Shown here piece after piece: positions 53,928 to 64,000 of a stretch of 64,000 bases of DNA. Origin of the DNA: Myrmaecium sp. VS I D KN 1 (taxonomy: Eukaryota; Ascomycota; Dothideomycetes; Valsariales; Valsariaceae). Made by a program: the position numbers and the translations under genes. The stretch's first letter is position 1. The number at the start of each line of letters is the position of its first letter. Where the stretch lies: contig JADQAV010000028.1 of NCBI GenBank assembly GCA_019775845.1, forward strand, positions 1-64,000, written 5' to 3'. The notes below the pieces were generated by a model. The model had not been told where the DNA came from. It was given only the letters and a program-made list of their open reading frames with translations, and ran no database searches.

Positions 53928-55641
53928 TCACCAGTAAGCGCGACGGCTGTAGCCCTCATCGTACGGAGGACGGCTCACGGGGCTCCTGGGGCGACCGCGA
54001 GGGGAAACCGGGGGGCGATCGTAGGGGGGTCTGCCATGCCCGTTCACGTAAGGATCAGGCTCATAACCGCGACGAGGCGGAGGACCACGAGCATCGTACC
54101 CATCTTCGGGATAGCGCGGGCGCGGCGGAGGCCCGTACGCATCATCCAAGGGAGGGCGAGCGCCACGAGGAGGGGGAGGGGAACGAGCGTAACGGTCGCG
54201 CACGTCGTAGTAATCGCGCGGAGGGGAGCGACGACGGTAATCGTCACGACGAGGACTGTAGCCGCGAGGACCACGGCGGTCGTAGTAGTCATCCACAGGA
54301 GGCATACGGCCCCTAATGGGGGGAGAACGCGATCGGAAACGATCCCGCGGGCCGCGGTCGTCGTATGGAGGAGGTCCGTACGGACCACGCCCTCTGTAAA
54401 CTGGGGGAGGCTGAGGAGGAGGGCTGCTGATGTCCATGACACAGCGGACCGTGCTGCCCTTGAACTCCATGTTGTCAAGCTTTTCGACAGCGTTCCTCAA
54501 GTCCGCCTGGGTCTCATATTCGACGAAACTGCAGCGGTGTTAGCATGCGAGTGTCTCGGTCGCTTACTATGGATCGTTACCCTTTGCCGTCGCGGTCGCG
54601 GCCGACTTCGCTATACACCACATCGAGTCCGGATTGGCGAGCAAAATCTTTCAGGTCCTAAAGAGTCCATGTAAGTCCAGTTGTCCAGGGCCGGCGTGGA
54701 TGTGCAATGCAAGGTGAGAGGGAGCAAAGGAATCCTCGGGGCTATCCTAACACACAGTTTGTCCTTTCGCGCAAAGCCCATACAGGAAAAGGGTAACATC
54801 AAATGCACAGCCAGTCTAGTAAGCAGCACGGATGCCAGGTCCTGCGCGCCCGATCATGCCAAGCCCTGGTGAAGACGGCAGTCCCGTACATGAGCAAGGC
54901 GTCAGGCGCGGGTGCCAGTGACGAAAGGATACAAAGGATGACAATGAAGTGACTCCACGAGGATCCCAAGGGTGTTCCGCAACCAAGTGAGGGGGGTGTA
55001 GCTAACCTGCCAGCTGGTCTCCACGGGAAGTCCAGTGATCTGCATCCGGTATGGGGTGCGCCTGGGGCGGGGAGCGGCACGCGGCTCGTGTGCAAAGTTT
55101 TCATTGCGACGAGAGCCGCGAGCGAACTGAACGATCAGCCGTTCGCCCATGAACTCCGATCCATCTGATGTGTACGTTAGGTTATCACGCGCTTGAAACG
55201 GCGGAAAACAGGCAGGACGACGTACGGAAAGCTGCACGGGACATCAAGCGTCAGTAATAGTTCTTAAAACAATAGATAGAGATGGTGAAGACAAACCTGG
55301 AACGACGTCGCGCGCGTCCATGGCGTCCTTGTACTCAATGAAGCCGAAACCGTTCATCAGCTTGATCTCGGTGATTTCGCCGGTGCCATGGGTTGCAAAG
55401 TGCCTCTCAACATCAGCTTTGGTGGCTATATCCGGGGGTTACAGTCAGCGACGCGAAGTTCGATGGTTTTTCAACGAGAATCCATGGCCTTCGAAGGTGT
55501 GCACGTCCATCCAAGTCGAGCGGTCTCAGTGGTGGTGATGGAGGATGAGGAGGAAAGACGTCCATCCGGGACAGGAAGCAAGAGCATACCGTTGCGAGGA
55601 AGGTTCCCCAGGTAAAGCCGGGTTGAGGAGACCTCGGTCAT
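53928..55641 (-). CDS. SR-like RNA-binding protein with two RRMs and RS/RGG-type tail (Npl3/Srp2 type)
   Basis: Binds pre-mRNA and mRNA and helps splicing and export; nuclear, shuttling. Six exons: 55641-55590, 55425-55297, a 6-base exon 55231-55226, 55164-55007, 54657-54581 and 54528-53928, total 340 aa. RRM1 begins with RNP2 TRLYLGNLP (residues 8-16), RNP1 is NGFGFIEYKD, and the microexon completes DVVPAFHGSEFMGERL, the form found in relatives. RRM2 begins YRMQITGLPVETSWQDLKDF, with GKGFVEYETQADLRNAVEKL. The tail is rich in Arg, Tyr, Pro, Asp and Gly, with RSRSPPIRGRMPP, RRRSPPRDYYDVRDRYARSP and RGRPRSPVSRPPYD, which are sites for SR kinases and arginine methylation. The six-exon pattern with short introns is usual for this gene. 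Divergent from the zinc-finger gene at 57697. Confidence 0.95.
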
Positions 55642-57696
55642 CTTGGGTGGTGGGCCCTCCAGTTTGGCGGTTGTCCCTACGGGGGAGGCTGTCCGTGTCT
55701 TGGATGGAAATATAGGCCCGGACGGGGTGGCGACCAAAGAAATGAGCTCTTCGACCGGAGAGGGAGGCGATGGCGCGGGTTAAACGATGGCCGCGATGGA
55801 AAGGATGAGGACGGAGATGAAGATATAGAGCAGGCGGCGAGACCGTTTGTTGCAGCCCGATCCAGGTGGTTGGGCGGACGTCAAGCAGGTGAGATGTGTC
55901 GCGGTGGTGGTGGTGGTGGTAAGTCGTGGGAACGGTGGAGAGGACGGGTGGATGAGGTGAAGCCAAGACTGGAACCTCCCGAGTCAGGTCCTCTTAATAA
56001 TGGAAAGTCTGGGCATTCCGGCCCCCAGCCGCTGATTGGCCTGAGGCCACGGGACACATCACAACCACACATACAACACGCTCATCTCCATCCCAGCCCA
56101 TTCTGAAGCAGACATGGGATCGAGCTAGGCGCGGTTGTCTTGCTCTCCCTGTCGGTACCCATCAGCGGCGGCGGCGCAGGCTGCCCAGGTTTCACAAGCT
56201 TCCCCTGAACGACCGGCGACCACAACGGTTTTCTGGTGTTTCGTCGGCTTTTTTGCCCATCCTCACACAGCGTATGCCACCGCCCGCTTCTCCTTTCCCA
56301 CGTGCGTGGGACCACTCATCCGCGATGTGCGAGTGTAGTAGTGGCTGCTCCGTGTTTCTTTTTTGCTTGTTTTCTTTTCTACTGTCATCGCTCTTGGTTG
56401 TCAGGCTCATCAACAAACATTTGATTGCTACCCCATGCCATCTCTATCTTCCTTCTCCAGTCAGATCAGATCCGGCATGGCTACTGGTATATGATGTACA
56501 GGAGGTGCCAGATAACCCGCTTTTGTGCCGTTGGGTTGTCTCGTCTCACAAATCCCTCCGGCGCGCCGAGCTCGCGTCGATTTGTATGGAATCGCTGACC
56601 TCTTCGACTGGCTTGACACCATGTATGGTATCGACGCCGTAGCAAGCCCTGCTGTAGGCAAGCGAGACAATGGTCCCGTCAAACCGCTGGAGCGGCCAGT
56701 AGCGGGCTATGACCGAAAGACGGGATGGGGTCAAGGTCCCAAATATACATGCATGGACATACGGAGTAAAGTAGTTCGCATGGCATAACAACGCAAGACG
56801 TTGGTCAGCCCACCTTACCTTTTTCTATACTGCTTCGTTATCATGGTTACTTTACTGAATGCTACGAGCCTCTTCCTCTCCTCATTTCACTGTCTTATCC
56901 TGTTAGTCTGTTCTATAATTGTCCCTGCCTGTTTCTTTCCTTGAGCAGCCGTCGATCTTGGGAGAAACGTAGCCCAGCGAAATCAAAACGATGGATCCCC
57001 AAAGAAAGGCGGCTCGAAGTTCTATATGACACTCTTACTCCCAAAGACGCTATATACTGCTCTTTACTGTCTTGCCTCAGGCTTAAAATCGTTTCCTTCC
57101 AATTCCTACCTACTGTACCCTTGTGTATGCCTCAGGATCCTTCCCATGACGGAACGAAAACCTATGTTCTCATCTACAACCTAGGTTCCCAACGTCATAG
57201 AGACGACCGATACCACTTTCCCTTTGGCTTAACCTCCATCATAGGATGAAGTTTTCAGCACGACGTTTGCCGTGCAGCAATCACTTCACTTTGATCAAGC
57301 GTACGTTGCTATCTTCCCTTCCACCTGCTGTCACATGGAAACACGTCTGTTAGAACAACTTAAGAACCTGGTTGCTATAGCAGTCATGATGGACCACGTG
57401 CTGTTCCGGCCGGCACAAGCCGGTGTATCAATGTTCCGTTTATTATTCTTCTGACGCTTCCTTTCACCGCTTCGCTTCCGTCTTCCTTCACTCTCTCACT
57501 TCTCTCTTCAATCTTCACCTCTTCTACACTGACAGACCACCGCTTCGAACTACAAGCTAAGGTAGCCCAAAGAAGAGCTGAAGGCGCAAGCACAAGAGAA
57601 AGCGATAGCATCCCAAGCTGACGCGAAAGCGAGTGAGGAAGTTCAAAGCTCACGCACAAAGGCTCATCAGTCAGACTGCATCAGAGACCTGCAGGA
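55642..57696. other. Long divergent intergenic region
   Basis: About 2 kb between the starts of the RNA-binding protein gene and the zinc-finger gene. It should hold both promoters and leaders; a (GGT)n run lies near 55902-55920. Reading frames of 60-130 codons have no family motifs and no splice partners. Nothing more is supported. Confidence 0.45.
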
Positions 57697-59099
57697 ATGG
57701 CTTTCTCGACGGCATTTCCAGCAACGCACTACGCGTATCCCGACAACAGCGCTCCCGACAACAGCGCTCATGAGAGACCGACCGAAAACGAGCTAATACC
57801 TGGCTTACCACTAAGCCGTGACTTTACTACTCTCGTCCGGGAGAGGAACATCTTGTGCCCACAGTAAGCCTTCATCCTCGAGAGAAGTGCAACGACATGT
57901 GTTTCTAACCCTCATCTAGGAAAGACGTCGATGAAGCCGAATGCGAGCGGTGCGACAGAAACCTGCCTTTTGCACACATGGAAGCCAAATGGTCCCACCT
58001 CTGGTTTTCGCGCGCGCACCATAAATGCAACCGGTGCGGCTATATCGCCGCCGACCGACCGGGCATCTTGCACCACTGGGAACGTACAGGACATGCATCC
58101 GTCTGCCGCGGATGCAACGGCGGCGGCGGTGCCGCCTGGTCGTCGAAACAGGCCTACCACGACCATGTGACGGAAGCCGTGCCGTGCGCGAAATGCAAGT
58201 TGCACACCGTCAGCGTCCCTTCTCAAGACCAGGGAAACCTCTTCCCGTTCGTATGTAAGTGTCGCGGACAGGTCTCCGCCAGCAGGGAGGTATCGATGCC
58301 CCCACCGCGCACCGCCCCCCAGCCGCGCAACACCGTCAAGACGGCAGCATCTCCCAAGCCGTCCGTCCCCATCAAGAAGGAGTCGGCCTACGAGAAAGAA
58401 GAGGGCGAGCTCACACCCGAACCCTTGCCGCCCTCCCGCTCCCACTCCCGCTTTTTCTCCCACCACAACACACCCCTCGTCAGCTCCAGCGCCAAAAAGG
58501 CCCGGATCACCCTCGACCATCCCAACTCCACAACGGCAGCGGTGGCGGCGGTGGCGGCGGCGAAGACCACCCCACCATCCGTCCTCCAATGCTGGGGCTG
58601 CGACCAAACCTTCCCCGCCAACCCCGCCGGCATGCTCAACCACCTCGAAAGCGGGAACTGCCCCTCCCGCATCGACGCCGCCGACCTCGGCGTCACCGCC
58701 GCCCAATGCACCAGCTGGGCCAGCTTCACCGCGCCCGGGCACCGCGCCATGCTGCTCGAGGGGGAGCTCCCGCCGCCGGGGTCCCGCGCCGCCGCCACCG
58801 CCATCCACCCCTACCGCTGCCCCAGCCCCCACTGCCCGGCGACGTTCAAGTGTCTCTCGGCGCTGTTCCAGCATGCGGCGAGCAAGCCGTGTTACCCGGA
58901 TAGCGTGGGCAACAGCGAGTATAGCGGTAGAAGCGCGCCGACGGACCAACGTGCTGGCGTCTGCGATCTCAGTCGACATGACGAGGGTTTGCAGCGGCTG
59001 TGGTTTTGGTTGGAGCTGCGCCATCGGTATGGCATGAAGGTGTCCCGGCGCATGATTGACGAGGCGACCGGTACTGAGGTGTATATCGAATTTGATTGA
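57697..59099 (+). CDS. Zinc-finger protein with multiple Cys/His pairs, function unknown
   Basis: Two exons, 57697-57863 and 57920-59099, with a 56-bp GTAAGC...CTAG intron in phase 2 (branch-like TTCTAAC before it); 448 aa. The N-terminus is disordered. Across the splice it reads ECERCDRNLPF and then HHKCNRCGYIAADRPGILHH, SVCRGCNGGGG and PCAKCKLH, a set of CxxC pairs with spaced His that look like zinc ribbons. A disordered Pro/Ser/Lys linker follows (about 150-240). The second half has C2H2-like units: QCWGCDQTFPANPAGMLNHL...GNC and YRCPSPHCPATFKCLSALFQH. The C-terminus (RLWFWLELRHRYGMKVSRRM) is folded-looking. This arrangement recurs in ascomycete zinc-finger proteins of unknown role; DNA or RNA binding is possible. 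Confidence 0.88.
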
Positions 59100-59448
59100 G
59101 CGATGACTCTGAGAAGGAAACCGACATCCCCACCGCCTAACCTTTTCTTTCTTATTTCCTCCTCATACCCCTTATACATCGCCTTGCATTGTGCTGCGTT
59201 GTGCTGCGTGGACAGGTAGAAGGAACTTAATACACGAAACCCGAAACGGACGAAAAAAGGTACCAGGGGAGAAAATATGTATAATATAGAAAGAAGATCC
59301 CCAAATCCCCCAAACACACCGTCCATCCCTTCCCCATTCCCACCTGCCTTTGGAAACCCTGGCCCCTTCCCTTCACTTCACACTCCCCTTTGCTCTCCAC
59401 CTTCACTGCGTAGAATACACGGCATACACATCTACATCAACACCACCC

Positions 59449-59500
59449 TCAGACACAGGCTCAGACACAGACTCAGACACAGACACAGACACAAACACAC
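59449..59500. repeat. (CAGACA)n-type microsatellite
   Basis: Degenerate TCAGACACAG and CAGACA units in a row downstream of the zinc-finger gene. Slippage repeat. Confidence 0.85.
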
Positions 59501-60027
59501 GCTCGAACGTCCAAAGCAGAAGACGAACATGTAAAACCACAGACAACACACACACATACACACAACACATCGAGAGCAAGGGAGAGACGAGAGATGAGAG
59601 ATACTGTATCATAAAGTCATAGTATAAGAAGAACTACTAGTAACTACACCCCGTAAATATTTCTCTCACGTTGATCCCAAAAAAATCCCCAGTCCCCTGT
59701 TCCACTAAATAACCCTTCTTCGCGTCGTCACCCAAGAAGGGGAAAGGGGAAAACGAATAAGAGAAAAGGCCGAGATGTAGAAAGGAAAGAAGAAGAAGAA
59801 GACGGATAAGAAGAAGCAAAGACTGCATTCTTTCTTTCTCCCATAACGTGAAGTAATCCCAACCCCAACCCCACCAAATCGCTCGTTCGTCTCTGAAGCA
59901 TCTCCCCTAAGCTACTATCTACCTCCACCTTCACGGATCAGATTCGATCTACCTACGGCCCCGGTCCTAATAACGGGAGGGGGAGGAAAGCCAAAACAAG
60001 CATCAAATCCAACCCCCATTCCCACGC

Positions 60028-60055
60028 AAAAAAAAAAAAAAAAAAAAAAAAAAAA
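60028..60055. repeat. Poly-A homopolymer, 28 bases
   Basis: Unbroken run of A between two convergent genes. It resembles the tracts at 38615 and at the assembly gap. Confidence 0.9.
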
Positions 60056-60627
60056 CAGTAAACAACAGACAACAAAAACCAAAAGGCGACGATGTATCAC
60101 GCACGCGCGCGCGCATGCCTGGTGTTGATCTGAAAAAAAAAGGAACATAATAGTAGTAACGTGTGGGTTGCAAACAAACAGCGCGAAGCGGATATTTCGG
60201 GTGGCCTGGAAAAGAAAGAAAAAAGAAAAAAGGAAAGGAATAGGAAAAGAAAACCACGGGCCGAAGAAAACACCGTGTGAGGAAAGAATAAACCAGCAGC
60301 TGGAACCGAAGTGCCCAAAAACGCCATCGACTCCTGAACCCATCCCACCAGTAATTTCCCTACCTTTTGTCCCAAAGAAAAATTGAATGAAAAAAAGATG
60401 CTGTACGTGCGTGCGTGCGTGCGCTGCTGAGTTGCTCGAAGCCATGCCGTGCCGTGCCTCAAAAGCCCGTCGAACCCACGATGGAGAGAGAGTGGGAAAA
60501 AGAAAGAAAGATATAGCGCCCATAAAATGCTCGTGTCCATGCTCATAGCGGATGTGCGTTTGATTTTTCGCTGTGCTCCAATCGACGAAGAAAGAGGAAG
60601 AAGGGAAAAGGAAGGCAACGCGCTCTC

Positions 60628-62939
60628 TCAAGACCATGTCCATTGACAATGGCACGCGTTGGACGGATCGCTTCGTTTCTTCCTCCGGGAGCTGCTGGAC
60701 GAAGCATACGAGGACTCCATGCTGTAGTACTCGCTCATCGTGGGATCTTCCTCGGCCAGGTCGACGGTGACGATACCGGTTCCATCGGAAGCCATGATCG
60801 GTGCCATTTCACCGTCATCCAGCAACTGCATCTGCTGGCAGTATGGCTGGGGCGAGCCGGATAAACGGCGCTCTTCGATCTTAAAGACCCGAGGGAAAAG
60901 CGGAAGTTCGTAGTCGGCGCTATAGCTCCGCCGTCGCACGGCCGGTGAGGAGGTTTGGGCACTTGCGTAGGCCTGATAGACAGTGGTCGTGGTTATCGCA
61001 CCAGTGGCCTGGGGAGTCGAGGGCGTAGCGGTGCTGGTCGGGCTAGCGATGAAAGAAGTAGAGGAGTAATAGGAGGCGGTTAAGCTTGCCGAAGCGGCGG
61101 ATGCCGACGCATCAGCCATGGTGGTGTTCTCGTCGACGAAGATGAAACCCTCGATGAAGGTGGAGTTCCAGAAGCAATACCAGACCTTGTTTCCAGGTTG
61201 TACCTCGACGCTCGCGTGCCCCGACGTGACTTGAGAGGCCGTAGATACTATGGCAGCGGACCGCTTCCGCAATTTTGCTGAGCTGCTGCTGTCATCGGTG
61301 GATAACTGCTCATCCTGGAGCACCACGAGCTTGTCGTAACTGCCTTGGAAATGCCAGGCCGGCCCTCTGGACGGCTCATCCTCGTCGGTCACCAAGCCCA
61401 GCGGAAGCAAGCTGACCTCGGGCGCTTGGACGCCGTACATGATGGTATTGTTGGGGTTGCTGATAGGATCCATTTCGGCAGCCATGGTGGTTGACGATTT
61501 GCTACTGGATATATTGTCAATGCTGAGTCTGACGTGAGGTCCATTAGCATCGCAAGACCACGCATTGATCTGCGCAGATTCGGTGAGACATCCATGGTTC
61601 GCTTCCTGTGGCACTCCCATAACGATAAGATAGGCACCGGTGGGCAGAGGAGCGATGCTCGTTGGCACCGGTATCTCTGTAGCATCAAACATGGAACGTG
61701 ATGGAGCTACGGTTGTTGTTGCGGTAGTCACGCTTTCCCTGTTCCTAGTGTCAGCCTGCAACTACCGGCCATTCCATCAGTCGGGAATACTTACGGCGGG
61801 GGATGATCATGCTTAGACAAGCGTTCCTTGCTCATGAGGGAGCCGATCGCGGCACCCATAACCACAGCAAAGATGAAGACCAGACCAAGGACAAGGAGCA
61901 ACACCCAAAGCGGGACAGTACCCCAGAGGACCTTAGTTCGTCTTCTCTCCTTCCACGACTTCTCTTTCCATGACTTCTCCGATTCGGTACTACCGGATCC
62001 CCCGCTTTCACTCGGCGGTCCACCGGCCTCCCGCATTTCGGCATTGACAGAGTTCTGCGTTGGTGCGGTCATCAAAGCATCATGGGAAGTGGTTCCGCCT
62101 ATACTTGGCGGCGGTTCAATTGGTGTCAAGATGGGCGTCGGTTCCACGAGAGGTCCTTTAACCGCGCCTTCTTCCGGGAATCTGGTGTACGGCGGCAGCT
62201 GTTCGGTATGTCCATCCGGGCCGATAATGTCGAGTTCCTCACCATCCGGACCGGTTTGTCGATGATAACCCGTATCATGTCCAAGAAAGCCTACAGGGAT
62301 GGCGGCAGGAATTTGCGGGGGCTGGTGTTCCTCCGGATCTTCAATCACGTTTTGAGGGTACATTCCGTACGGATGAGTCGGCCTCTGAAGGGATGCCCGT
62401 TGCGAAGGACGGACGGTTGATGACGTTGTCACGCTCGAAGACCGTGCAACACCGGTACCTTGCGGATACATGGCGTACGGATGGCTCGGGCCCGTCGCAC
62501 CTTGGAAGGGACTGGACGACCGTCCCATCGTCGTAAACGAAGAGATCGAACTCACGGAGACGTGGCGGGCGAGGCCGGATCCTTGGGAGTTCGTGTTCGA
62601 GTGGCTCGGTCGGCGTGGAGGCAGGGGGGTGTCCGCGTCGTTAAGCATGGCGAAGGAATCGCGGTTCCCCCGGCTTTTCGACGTGCTGTTTCGCGATGCA
62701 CGATAGCTCAGGGTGTTGGTGTCGGCTTGCTGCACGATCGATGGTGACCGAGGGGTCGCAGGCTCTGCGTCGCTCTCGTTGGGTATTCGTCCGGACGCTG
62801 CTCCTCCTGGCCTGAACCCGTCTGCCACCCCAATGTTTGCCCAGTCGTCGTCTTCTTCTATCGCGTACTCGTCGTCGAATACATTCGGATTCCTGTGATC
62901 TGGGGTCGAGGGTTCATTGGAGTATCGGTGTCTCTCCAT
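60628..62939 (-). CDS. Single-pass membrane protein with long disordered cytoplasmic part
   Basis: Two exons, 62939-61795 and 61744-60628, with a 50-bp GTAAGT...CTAG intron in phase 2 (a second in-frame AG lies six bases further); 753 aa. Residues 1-340 are disordered and Ser/Pro-rich, with two copies of HPYxMYPQ and a Lys/Glu-rich SEKSWKEKSWKERRRTK just before the membrane segment VPLWVLLLVLGLVFIFAVVM (about 342-369, ending GAAIGSLM). After the splice comes a probably extracellular or lumenal domain with Cys in HGCLTESAQINAWSC, ASVEVQPGNKVWYCFWNSTF and EGFIFVDENTT, then a Ser/Thr/Ala-rich stretch and a C-terminus rich in Ser and Arg. The layout fits a fungal family of surface or Golgi proteins that I recall as DUF7820; no reaction is known. 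No signal peptide, so type II or III topology is likely. Confidence 0.85.
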
Positions 62940-64000
62940 CGCAGTCAGGAGCCCGCGACGGGGCGTGTCGGTCGACTCCTCTCAGTCTCCTTCGCTTGAG
63001 TGAGTGGGCGCAGTGGGAACCGCCTTGGTCGAACGGCAAGCCGTGCGATCGAGAGGGCGTCGGGTCGCTAAGTGATCGCTGGGGGTTTAGATCGTCGGCG
63101 TATGGTAGATTGGGGGTTGGATGGGGATCGGTGGGCGAGGATAGGATACCTAGTGGTGATGTGGTGATGTTACGCTGTAGTACGGTAGGTAGAACTGAGA
63201 AGCGGAGTTGGCCAAGGACGGGTGTCGGGTGTCTCTGCTTGGTTCTGGTCGGCGGTCTTCGCCCGGGGCGTCTGCTCTAGCCCGTTTCAGGCCCCGAGGC
63301 AACCTACCTAAACCGTCCCCGGTCTGACCTCCTCCCACCGCCACGACAAACAAACATGCCGGCCTGCACCGTACAAGACAGTTTTTCCCCCTAACATCAT
63401 CGTTCGTGATGGACGGGGCGGACGTCTCCATCCCGACTCCTTCTCGAATCCATCTCGACTCCATCCCGACGCCTCCGATGCGACTCTAGATACCACTACA
63501 CCACCGCGGACGGTGATTCGGTTAACCGCTGGGGAGAGTGGATGGGCCCCCCCCCAATCCCCTCGCGCCAGGACCGCCTCACGCTCGCATCAACTCGGAT
63601 AACCTTGATTCAGCCCGCGCAGTCTAGCCCATATCCAGCCTAACTTTTTTTTTCTCACTCGCTCGGCGACACCATTGCGGTAATAACGCCGTGAATAGAT
63701 CGAATCCCCCCTCCTCCCTCCCTCTCCGCCCCCCCTCAGCACCCGGCTCACGTTCTCTTCTCACAGCGGGCGGACGTTGATGCAGAGCGGTTGGAGTTTG
63801 TCTGCCCCCCGGTCACCCACCTCCTCTAACGACGACGTTCGGGTCGGGTAGTGACAGATAGACAGACAGACAGAGACACGACGGCCGAGGGAGACGAACG
63901 GGGTCTTTATATTTGCAATCCGTCAGACAACGTCCATCTCAGCCACCGACCCAGCAGACCGTGACCTGTTATCCCATTCTATCCCGACCACGCGAGGGCA
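62940..64000. other. Upstream region, window end
   Basis: Promoter and leader of the membrane-protein gene, then sequence with C-rich and CT-rich runs (about 63548-63560 and 63705-63740) and an AGACAGACAG repeat near 63855-63875. A further gene probably starts beyond 64000. No gene is supported inside. Confidence 0.5.

Larger units (their letters stand above)
59100..60627. other. Convergent intergenic region with repeats and a poly-A tract
   Basis: The 3' regions of the zinc-finger gene and of the membrane-protein gene meet here. It contains a CAGACA-type repeat, a 28-base A run and A/G-rich low-complexity DNA. No gene is supported. Confidence 0.55.

Overview
The window is one chromosome end of a filamentous ascomycete (Pezizomycotina). 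It opens with CCCTAA telomere repeats. The genes have short GT-AG introns (about 50-135 bp, often with a CTAAC-like branch site), long CT- or A-rich untranslated stretches, and families typical of this group: S10 carboxypeptidase, a DUF1996 secreted protein, a Gfo/Idh oxidoreductase, a DUF3245 protein, small cysteine-containing secreted proteins and an Npl3/Srp2-type RNA-binding protein. I do not name a genus.

Layout. 0-10 kb is subtelomeric: telomere, TA-rich gene-free DNA, an apparently intronless 851-aa beta-rich/TIM-barrel-like protein that may be of bacterial origin, an eight-exon secreted serine carboxypeptidase, about 2 kb without genes, and a BTB-type gene with a disturbed reading frame. 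At 10-20 kb a divergent pair shares a promoter: a 499-aa protein with a Cys-rich C-terminus, and a six-exon gene for a 2309-aa protein that joins a UPF1/ZNFX1-like SF1 helicase, an NFX1-type zinc region and three CbxX-type AAA modules. 20-31 kb holds a membrane protein of unknown role, an NADH-cytochrome b5 reductase, a DUF1996 protein and two small secreted proteins that share an intron position.

From 31 kb the window is mostly chromosomal housekeeping: a transferrin-receptor-like M28 protein that has lost most of its metal ligands, a Gfo/Idh oxidoreductase, ETF-ubiquinone oxidoreductase, a low-complexity secreted protein, a 722-aa Ser/Pro-rich protein, the succinyl-CoA ligase beta subunit, a DUF3245 nuclear-type protein, a 3-ketoacyl-CoA thiolase, the SR-like RNA-binding protein (with a 6-nt microexon), a zinc-finger protein and a single-pass membrane protein. 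Thiolase, ETF-QO and succinyl-CoA ligase belong to fatty-acid oxidation and its mitochondrial outlets, but they are separate genes and not a cluster. One assembly gap of about 100 N lies inside a poly-A tract.

Exon boundaries were worked out by hand from GT-AG sites, codon phase and family motifs; totals divide by three for every spliced model given. The most unusual objects are the helicase/NFX1/triple-AAA protein, the M28 pseudo-peptidase, the paired secreted proteins and the microexon.
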